From: Pseudomonadota bacterium
GTDB lineage: Bacteria > Pseudomonadota > Gammaproteobacteria > UBA1113
NCBI GenBank assembly: GCA_021782065.1
Contig: JAJXVQ010000006.1
Coordinates: 1 to 29,342, forward strand
Reading direction: 5' to 3'
Length of the DNA stretch: 29,342 nucleotides
The number at the start of each line of letters is the position of its first letter. Positions within the stretch are counted from its first letter, which is position 1. The translations under genes and the position numbers were made by a program. Below the pieces are notes generated by a model, which did not search any database, was not told the DNA's origin, and worked only from the letters and a program-made list of their open reading frames with translations. This document shows positions 24,531-29,342 of this stretch, piece by piece.

Positions 24531-25012
24531 AGTTTATCCTCGCCGTCCGCAGCTGCTACCGTGTTCTCTATTTTCGAATGCCACCACTCGCGTACACTGC
24601 AGCCTAATTTTTTATGTTTAATCTGAAATACCCAAAAATGATATCGAAACGCCATGGCAAAGGCCAATGCAGCCACTACAATGGCCAACAACCCACCCAT
24701 AAAGTTCATGATATAAAAAAGGTAAACGCTATAGGCAACAATGCCAGCGCCTATGGCACCATACACTAAAAATAAGCGCATAAATTCTTTTTGGCGTACT
24801 TGTAAATCCGCTTCACTCAAATTAAGGCGTGCCAGTGCTTCCTGGAAGGTTTCTGTGTGTCCCGCTTTTTGCGGCACAAAAAGGTTTTTGCCTAAATTAT
24901 ATACATAGCGGCTGGAAGTCTTGATGATATCCCAACCCATCCACGCTTTCACATTAACCACAGGCTTATATGCCCAGGCTACGCCATGACCTACTTTTTT
25001 AAATACGCTCAT
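24527..25012 (-). CDS. icmV: Dot/Icm type IVB secretion system protein IcmV
   Basis: The 161-residue protein resembles Legionella IcmV in size and pattern: an N-terminal soluble part with AWMGWDIIKTSSRYVYNLGKNL then FVPQKAGHTETFQEALARLNLSE (46-68), two adjacent membrane helices (about 79-101 and 103-122), and the conserved cytoplasmic AFRYHFWVFQIKHKKLGCSVREWW (121-144). IcmV is a small inner-membrane component needed for Dot/Icm function. It precedes dotA with a 4-nt overlap and is divergent from icmW, as in Legionella region I. A candidate extended -10 (TGATACAAT, 25053-25061 on the minus strand) is 41 bp upstream of the start. Confidence 0.93.
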   Translation of the reverse strand: MSVFKKVGHGVAWAYKPVVNVKAWMGWDIIKTSSRYVYNLGKNLFVPQKAGHTETFQEALARLNLSEADLQVRQKEFMRLFLVYGAIGAGIVAYSVYLFYIMNFMGGLLAIVVAALAFAMAFRYHFWVFQIKHKKLGCSVREWWHSKIENTVAAADGEDKL

Positions 25013-25312
25013 AATTTCAATCTCTTAGATTAATACCCTAACAACTGGGCCCATTGTATCAAATTCTGCACAAACACAGCATGGTTTGTGCCAACTTATT
25101 TCATGGTGTTAATTTTTTGTTAAGTTTAGCCGCATCATTGCCATTAACACAGCTCTATCATACCCTAGTTAAGGCGCAAATGTGATAGATCTGATATAGT
25201 ATTTTTTGATTGCTTAAGAAAGCCTTAAGCTAAGTGGAGCGAAAAAAGAGCAAACTTGCAGCAAGTTTAGGGGAATGGGTATACTGATGAAAAAATATGA
25301 GGAATAAATACT
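25013..25312. promoter_or_regulatory. icmV-icmW divergent regulatory region
   Basis: This 300-bp region holds promoters for both operons and several symmetric sites. Minus-strand TACAAT (25053-25058), preceded by TG plus one base, suits icmV. Plus-strand TTGCAG (25256-25261), 18 bp, TATACT (25280-25285) suits icmW. Perfect inverted repeats are GCACAAAC/GTTTGTGC (25068-25075, 25084-25091), GCTTAAG/CTTAAGC (25212-25218, 25224-25230) and AAACTTG/CAAGTTT (25252-25258, 25262-25268), the last overlapping the icmW -35. GTTAA-N6-GTTAA (25108-25123) has the spacing of PmrA-type boxes known in Coxiella and also loosely resembles CpxR sites. Which factor binds is unknown. Confidence 0.55.
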
Positions 25313-25759
25313 ATGCCTGATTTAAGCCATGACGGTGTACACCAGTTTTGGAAGGACTATCCCGATTCCATGATCTATCGCGTTGTTTCCTTTATGGAAG
25401 CCGTTGAACATTGGGCGGTCGATGAATATCCCGAATTCGAAACGGCCATGGAAGGATTGGCCTACTCGCTAGAAACCATTGGCAATTATGAACTGGGGCA
25501 CCAACAAGACTTCATTACCCTATGCACCTACCTGAAAATGGCGCGCATGTTGCGGTTACTGCAAACTATAGACACCGCCCATCCCGGCGGCGCCTCGAAG
25601 ATACTGATGTATGCCGAAGAAAATAGCACCAGCAGCGAGGATATTCCCGGTATCTTCTTACGGCGTAATATTGTTTTTGAACGTTTGCGTTTATTGGGCC
25701 GTGTCTTTGCCAATGAACGCATAGAAATCGTCATGAAAGCCTTGGGGAGTGAACAATGA
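25313..25759 (+). CDS. icmW: Dot/Icm type IVB secretion system adaptor IcmW
   Basis: The 148-residue soluble acidic protein matches Legionella IcmW (151 residues) end to end: MPDLSH at the start, MIYRVVSFMEAVEHW (20-34), RLLQTIDTAHPGGASKILMYAEENSTSS (81-108) and GIFLRRNIVFERLRLLGRVF (113-132). IcmW pairs with IcmS and binds effectors at the coupling complex (DotL/DotM), maintaining them in a secretion-competent state. GAGGA precedes the ATG. Its stop overlaps the start of the unknown 129-residue gene by ATGA. Unlike the usual icmW-icmX adjacency, a gene is inserted here. Confidence 0.96.
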   Translation: MPDLSHDGVHQFWKDYPDSMIYRVVSFMEAVEHWAVDEYPEFETAMEGLAYSLETIGNYELGHQQDFITLCTYLKMARMLRLLQTIDTAHPGGASKILMYAEENSTSSEDIPGIFLRRNIVFERLRLLGRVFANERIEIVMKALGSEQ

Positions 25760-26145
25760 TGAAACAGTTTTATGCTAGCATAGGTTTCGCTTTAGTGTTT
25801 TGCAACACAACTCTGTATGCCGGCTCAATGCAAGATGCTATTAATCAAAGTAATAGCAATGCGGATCGCATTGTCGCACAATCACAAGCCAACATAATAC
25901 AGCAACAACAGATATTAGCGCAAAGATTACAAGCCTTATCTGCAGCTATGCAAGCGCAAAACCCAGATACACCCATAGTGGTACAATCGGTGCCCGTCCC
26001 GGTGCGAGCGGTTCCAGTCCAACCTCCTGTGGTGAAAACGGCGCCCATTACCAAACCTCCGGTAACATCTACACCCAATGCTACCGGACTAAAACCGTCA
26101 TCGCAAAACAGTAACAATTCCAATCAATGGAATTATGGTTTTTAA
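25756..26145 (+). CDS. unrecognised exported Gln/Pro-rich protein between icmW and icmX
   Basis: I do not recognise this 129-residue product. It starts with a signal peptide (MMKQFYASIGFALVFCNTTLYA, cleavage likely after LYA). A Gln/Asn/Ala-rich helix follows (residues 24-67, QANIIQQQQILAQRLQALSAAMQAQ), likely coiled coil. Next comes a Pro/Val-rich extended segment (72-106, PVPVRAVPVQPPVV), then an Asn/Ser-rich tail ending in WNYGF. The terminal aromatic is reminiscent of outer-membrane or assembly signals, but that is speculative. The ATGA overlap with icmW and 33-nt gap to icmX show co-transcription. A periplasmic accessory of the secretion machine that spans toward the cell wall is plausible; no function is established. 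Confidence 0.75.
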   Translation: MMKQFYASIGFALVFCNTTLYAGSMQDAINQSNSNADRIVAQSQANIIQQQQILAQRLQALSAAMQAQNPDTPIVVQSVPVPVRAVPVQPPVVKTAPITKPPVTSTPNATGLKPSSQNSNNSNQWNYGF

Positions 26146-26178
26146 TTGAATAGGTCTATACTTGAGGTAACTATAACT

Positions 26179-27369
26179 ATGAAAAAAAGTTTTTTAAAAT
26201 GCACTATCGCACTCAGTGTTTTAGCGACGGCCTGTGCCGTGAATGCCGCAACGAATAATGACCCCAGCAATAGCGCTGGCGGCGTAGGCGGCGCTATCAA
26301 CCAGGGCGTAAACAACACTCTAAGCAATATAGGCACCAGCGTTAACGCTGGTGTAGGAAATATAGGCGGCAGCGTCAGCACTGGTCTCGCGAATAGCAAG
26401 ACAGCCCTGAAAAACCAAGGCGTTAACATGCAAAATGCGACCAATAGCCTCATTACTTGGCTAAACGGCAATTTTGTCAACGGAATTCCTCCCGGATTTT
26501 CAAAAAGTATAAAAGGTAATTGGCAAAATATTGTCGCCAACTACAGTTTGAGCGATTTAAACTGGCTGCTCACTCAAAACTTTACCCTGGCTTTATTGGC
26601 AGGGATAGATGCGAGCGAAGTGGGGGCAGAAGATACGACTGTCCCTACCGCTCCTAGTGAGAAGGTTCTCAAAGATATTAGATCAGTGATTTCGGTTTAT
26701 AAATACGATAACGTTAGACCTGAACTTAAAGAGTCCCCCCCCGCGAAGTATTTAGAATCTCAAGTAGCACGCTTTAACATAGGGTCCCTACTCAGCACCA
26801 CCACCATAGAACCGGGCAGTGCCGCAGAAAAAAATGCGCACATCTTATTACAGTTTGTGTCGGGTTTAAATGGTTCAGTCAGTGGATTGCCCGCTAAAAT
26901 AGCCAATAGGGGCCTCGGGCCCGTGGATGAATTTCAAAGCCAATTCGGTACCTATCTGGCGCAGCAATCTGTAGGATTAAATGCTTTATATAATTTATTA
27001 AATGAACGCATGGTGAAAAAAGGCTTAGGTGCACAATTAGGCGGTTCTCAAGACTCTCAAGGCTCTCAAGCCGACACGAGTCCTTTGGGCCTAGATAAAT
27101 ACATGGCTACACGCCGTTTGGATAGCAAGAATCCCGATGGTTGGATGGCGCAATTATCGACTATTACCCCAGCGCAAATGACCAAAGAAAATTTGATAAT
27201 ATCGTCCGAAATGCTCTACGAAATGTATTTAATGCGCCAATCGTTAGAACAAATCACCACTTTATTAGCGGTGCAACAGTTACAAGCGAGCAGTGCAAAT
27301 GCAGAGAAATTACAACAGTTAAAGAACAAGATCATGTCGGCCAATACGTCAAAAGCGTTGGGTAATTAA
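26179..27369 (+). CDS. icmX: Dot/Icm type IVB secretion system protein IcmX
   Basis: With the start at 26179 the protein has 396 residues. A start upstream would be a TTG at 26146 with no ribosome site, whereas GAGG lies 11 nt before this ATG and a clean signal peptide follows (MKKSFLKCTIALSVLATACAVNA). The mature N-terminus is rich in Gly/Asn/Ser (GGVGGAINQGVNNTLSNIGT), then comes a mostly helical body with DLNWLLTQNFTLALLAGIDAS near residue 130. IcmX is a periplasmic or secreted component required for Dot/Icm activity. Legionella IcmX is longer (466 residues), and similarity is low. The call rests on order icmW-icmX, the signal peptide and family pattern. Confidence 0.82.
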   Translation: MKKSFLKCTIALSVLATACAVNAATNNDPSNSAGGVGGAINQGVNNTLSNIGTSVNAGVGNIGGSVSTGLANSKTALKNQGVNMQNATNSLITWLNGNFVNGIPPGFSKSIKGNWQNIVANYSLSDLNWLLTQNFTLALLAGIDASEVGAEDTTVPTAPSEKVLKDIRSVISVYKYDNVRPELKESPPAKYLESQVARFNIGSLLSTTTIEPGSAAEKNAHILLQFVSGLNGSVSGLPAKIANRGLGPVDEFQSQFGTYLAQQSVGLNALYNLLNERMVKKGLGAQLGGSQDSQGSQADTSPLGLDKYMATRRLDSKNPDGWMAQLSTITPAQMTKENLIISSEMLYEMYLMRQSLEQITTLLAVQQLQASSANAEKLQQLKNKIMSANTSKALGN

Positions 27370-27380
27370 AATAATACTTT

Positions 27381-27408
27381 TGCAGGGTGATTCACAAATC
27401 GCCCTGCA
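27381..27408. terminator. strong hairpin after icmX, possible terminator
   Basis: Twelve-bp arms TGCAGGGTGATT and AATCGCCCTGCA (one G-T pair) close a CACA loop 11 bp after the icmX stop. No T tract follows on either strand, so it may act as a terminator with low efficiency or as an mRNA end stabiliser. Confidence 0.5.
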
Positions 27409-27409
27409 C

Positions 27410-27572
27410 TAGGGCCTGTAGCCATTTGGTTTGTCGAAGCGAAAAATGAATACAGCAGGGAAAAATAGTAGTAAATTTGAGGATAATATCGAATAATATG
27501 TGACGATTGTTGCGAATATTTTGGCCGTTTTATTCATTTTGCAGCCGATAAACCAAATGGCTATAGGCCCTA
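27410..27572. mobile_element. MITE-like element with 27-bp terminal inverted repeats
   Basis: The terminal repeats at 27410-27436 and 27546-27572 are 25 of 27 identical when inverted. They begin TAGGGCCTGTAGCC and enclose 109 bp without an ORF of its own. Weaker inner symmetry (AAAATGAATA both sides) makes the whole an imperfect long hairpin. TA at both extremes fits insertion at a TA dinucleotide as in IS630/mariner MITEs, although this is inferred. The right end provides the TAG stop of lapB (27570-27572). Confidence 0.6.
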
Positions 27573-28772
27573 TTCCCCCTCTATCCCCATAATGGGCTTT
27601 ATCGTGTTCCAATGCTTACATCCGGGGCAATACCAATGCAAAATTTTGCTAGAATAGCCGCATTGTAGGCAACGATAAATAGGTTTATCTTTTAACAAGG
27701 CTTCGGTTAACGTTTGTAGTAAGGCTAAATTACTTTGTTCTAAACCCTGGCGCTCACTTTCTGCTTGTTGCAGATGGATCAATCGCTCCAAGCCACGTAT
27801 AGAAGGCTTTTGCTGTAATTGCTCCGCTAAAAAGTCTACCGCAGCCCTTGCGCCTTGTGTGGTTTGTAAGCGATCTGCTAGGGTTAAAATTAAAGAAATA
27901 CGCGGGTATTGCGCTAACAACTGCTTTAATTCCGTCATCAATGCCGTTTCATCCTGTAAATCTTCATAACATGCGACCATAGCGGGCAATATTTCCGGTA
28001 AAAAATCGGCGTCTTCGCTTAAGGCTTGACGATAATAGCGCAATGCTACTTTAGTGTGTCCGGCTTCTTTTTCCCAGTCGCCTTGTATCCAGCTGGCACG
28101 CACACAGTATTTATCGTATTGGTAGGCCTTTTTTAAAGTACGGAATGCTGTCTCGCGCCCCGATTTCTTTTGCGTTTCTAACGCCAATTCACAATAATAA
28201 TGCGCGACTTGTCGCCCTACATTATCGTGACTCAAGGTGCTTAGTTTTTCCGCCGCTTGAATGGCCTTTTCCCATTCTTTTTCTTGTTGGTAAATGTCGA
28301 TTAGATAACGGTAACTTTCTTGAGCATACAATTTGCTGTCTATCACTTCTAAAAATAGTCGCTCGGCGCGATCGTAAACGCCTGCGCGTAAATAATCTTG
28401 TCCCAAGGCCAATAATGCTTGAATACGTTCATTTTTGGATAAACTCGGTCTTGCAATAAGATTTTGATGAATGCGTATGGCCCTATCCACTTCACCCCGG
28501 CGACGAAATAAATGCCCTAAGGCTAAATAGGTTTCTATAGTGTCGCTGTCTACTTGCAGTGTTTTAATTAAAACTTCAACGGCCTTATCAGGCTCTTCGT
28601 TTAATAAATAATTTAACCCGATTAGATAATCTTTAGGCACGCCGGTGGAAGTAAGAGATTGCTTTGGGTTTTTGCGCCAATATATCCACAAAAAAATAGC
28701 AATGACAGCTAAAGCGATAATGGCGTTAATCACGATCCAGTACCTGTATGAAGCGCGAAACGACTCAACCAT
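27570..28772 (-). CDS. lapB: lipopolysaccharide assembly protein LapB (YciM)
   Basis: The 400-residue protein has the LapB layout: an N-terminal membrane anchor (about 11-32), several TPR units (about 50-330, for example DTIETYLALGHLFRRRGEVDRAIRIHQNLI), and a C-terminal rubredoxin-like zinc ribbon with Cys368, Cys371, Cys382 and Cys385 (CLQC..CPGC). LapB works on the cytoplasmic face with FtsH to control LpxC and hence LPS synthesis. It is downstream of lapA, separated by a REPIN-like repeat that ends 17 bp before this ATG. The ribosome site is poor (GGATAC). The final codon and stop border the MITE-like element. Confidence 0.94.
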   Translation of the reverse strand: MVESFRASYRYWIVINAIIALAVIAIFLWIYWRKNPKQSLTSTGVPKDYLIGLNYLLNEEPDKAVEVLIKTLQVDSDTIETYLALGHLFRRRGEVDRAIRIHQNLIARPSLSKNERIQALLALGQDYLRAGVYDRAERLFLEVIDSKLYAQESYRYLIDIYQQEKEWEKAIQAAEKLSTLSHDNVGRQVAHYYCELALETQKKSGRETAFRTLKKAYQYDKYCVRASWIQGDWEKEAGHTKVALRYYRQALSEDADFLPEILPAMVACYEDLQDETALMTELKQLLAQYPRISLILTLADRLQTTQGARAAVDFLAEQLQQKPSIRGLERLIHLQQAESERQGLEQSNLALLQTLTEALLKDKPIYRCLQCGYSSKILHWYCPGCKHWNTIKPIMGIEGE

Positions 28773-28789
28773 CTACGTGTATCCAAGAT

Positions 28790-28861
28790 GGGCGGTTCAC
28801 GAACCGCCCCTACAACAGATGTAGAAGCAGCCCGCTTGTAGGGGCAACTCACGAGCCACCC
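28790..28861. repeat. REPIN-like inverted pair of palindromic repeats between lapA and lapB
   Basis: A 25-bp unit (28790-28814, GGGCGGTTC-ACG-AACCGCCC then CTACA) and an inverted relative (28837-28861) match at 18 of 25 positions, all differences being transitions. Each unit can form its own hairpin and together they form a larger one. This inverted-pair arrangement is that of REPINs. A single unit of the same family is at 29196-29220. Confidence 0.75.
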
Positions 28862-28884
28862 TTCATAACAAACATCCCACAACA

Positions 28885-29136
28885 TTACGACTTCTCCGCA
28901 TTTTTTGCCTGACGTCGCCACTGGCTACGCTCTTTGCGCAATCTAAGCAAAGGCCCCAAACTCAGCAATAAACCTAAAAAACAGCCTAGACACAATATGA
29001 AGAATATGAGCAGCGATAAGGGCAACACCCATTCACCCCAGTAATAGTGTAAGGTCACCACTTGCAAATTAACTGCAGCTAAAGATAATAGCACCGCCGC
29101 GATCAGCAAATAAAGGAAATAACGTAGTATTTTCAT
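28885..29136 (-). CDS. lapA: lipopolysaccharide assembly protein LapA (YciS)
   Basis: The 83-residue protein is nearly all membrane: two helices (about 4-24 and 38-60) joined by the LapA stretch NLQVVTLHYYWGEWVLPLSL, and a basic C-terminus (LRLRKERSQWRRQAKNAEKS). LapA works with LapB in LPS assembly. AAGGATG precedes the ATG. Its order after rpsA and before lapB matches gammaproteobacteria, except that ihfB, usually between rpsA and lapA in E. coli, is missing here. An intrinsic terminator is located only 25 bp upstream of the ATG. Confidence 0.92.
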   Translation of the reverse strand: MKILRYFLYLLIAAVLLSLAAVNLQVVTLHYYWGEWVLPLSLLIFFILCLGCFLGLLLSLGPLLRLRKERSQWRRQAKNAEKS

Positions 29137-29160
29137 GTCTATTTCATCCTTATTAAATAC

Positions 29161-29184
29161 AAAAGGAGGCTAGAGCCTCCTTTT
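29161..29184. terminator. intrinsic terminator after rpsA
   Basis: AAAAGGAGGC and GCCTCCTTTT form a perfect 10-bp stem with a TAGA (minus: TCTA) tetraloop; the T run is part of the stem, and read on the minus strand GTATTT follows. It lies 50 bp after the rpsA stop and just before the lapA ribosome site. The symmetry allows action on both strands. Confidence 0.85.
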
Positions 29185-29195
29185 GCATCCATTAT

Positions 29196-29220
29196 AGGCG
29201 GTTCACGAACCGCCTCTACA
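29196..29220. repeat. REP-type palindrome, single copy
   Basis: The sequence AGGCGGTTC-ACG-AACCGCCT-CTACA matches the unit at 28790-28814 at 23 of 25 positions. The two differences (G to A at position 1, C to T at position 20) are the two halves of one base pair, so the hairpin is preserved. Confidence 0.75.
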
Positions 29221-29233
29221 TGATTGAGTGGCC

Positions 29234-29342
29234 CTACTCATCGCCTTTAGACGCAACACTGCCTTTCAACAAATCACCCAAAGTTGAATTTGCAGCAACA
29301 TCACGATTTAGATCGCGCATTACTTGAGCTTCTTCTTGAGAG
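29234..29342 (-). CDS. rpsA: 30S ribosomal protein S1, C-terminal end (partial)
   Basis: The open frame enters the window from the right and reads SQEEAQVMRDLNRDVAANS then TLGDLLKGSVASKGDE before TAG at 29234. The TLGDLLKG ending is typical of ribosomal protein S1 C-termini in gammaproteobacteria, and rpsA normally precedes lapA-lapB. Only the last 36 codons are present, so identity leans on context. The gene's S1 domains lie outside the window. A REP palindrome and an intrinsic terminator follow it. Confidence 0.75.
   Translation of the reverse strand, partial: SQEEAQVMRDLNRDVAANSTLGDLLKGSVASKGDE

Noticed and set aside
25845..26123. 92-codon minus-strand ORF opposite the icmW-icmX gene
   Set aside because: It is a shadow of the Gln/Pro-rich frame; its Cys/Thr-rich translation follows from the repeated codons on the other strand.
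26146..26178. Upstream TTG start extending icmX by 11 residues
   Set aside because: It has no ribosome-binding site and would place residues before a clean signal peptide; the ATG at 26179 is preceded by GAGG.
27409..27612. Minus-strand ORF of 67 codons across the MITE-like element
   Set aside because: It reads through both inverted repeats and overlaps lapB in another frame; no family or start signal supports it.

Overview
The window looks like a chromosomal segment of a Dot/Icm-carrying gammaproteobacterium of the order Legionellales (Legionella/Coxiella/Aquicella/Berkiella relatives). The main reason is a recognisable Dot/Icm 'region I': icmV-dotA divergent from icmW-(unknown gene)-icmX. 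Two long proteins with eukaryotic-type sequence, a Rho-like GTPase and an ankyrin-repeat protein, fit an intracellular lifestyle. The species cannot be named from sequence alone. Genes are densely packed, with moderate GC and many 4-nt ATGA overlaps.

Layout, left to right. (1) 118-3043: a tryptophan-responsive operon, trpR plus an ABC importer of TrpXYZ type, with a sigma70 promoter whose -10 lies inside a 28-bp palindrome, the likely autoregulatory operator. (2) 3088-4752: a 554-residue protein with a degenerate Rho/Cdc42-like domain. (3) 4947-6831: yciO, a methyltransferase and a low-complexity lipoprotein. (4) 7273-10481: dacA and ybeD, convergent with queC and a class IV aminotransferase. 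(5) 10728-13436: a 902-residue ankyrin protein. (6) 13672-18756: a tight minus-strand cluster, lolC/E, lolD, a cystathionine beta-synthase core, rimI and prfC. (7) 18882-20250: a two-subunit 3-oxoacid CoA-transferase. (8) 20258-27369: the Dot/Icm region plus three unrecognised small genes physically tied to it. (9) 27570-29342: lapB, lapA and the 3' end of rpsA.

How the genes work together. The Dot/Icm genes encode parts of a type IVB secretion machine: DotA and IcmV in the inner membrane, IcmW as a cytosolic effector adaptor and IcmX as an exported component. The Rho-like and ankyrin proteins are plausible effectors, which is inference. The trp operon would let the cell import tryptophan or a related amino acid when the host limits it. 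The remaining genes are housekeeping: envelope lipoprotein sorting, LPS control, peptidoglycan trimming, translation termination, queuosine synthesis and sulfur metabolism.

Non-coding structure is rich. There are two copies of a ~123-bp structured repeat whose central hairpin changes in a compensatory way, one copy abutting the ybeD start codon. A 163-bp MITE-like element lies between icmX and lapB and supplies the lapB stop codon. REP-type palindromes occur around lapA/lapB and upstream of the ankyrin gene. The icmV-icmW intergenic region carries several inverted repeats. No tRNA, CRISPR array or complete insertion sequence was seen. The strongest candidates for new biology are the Rho-like pseudo-GTPase, the unknown exported protein between icmW and icmX, the two-gene unit after dotA, and the covarying repeat.
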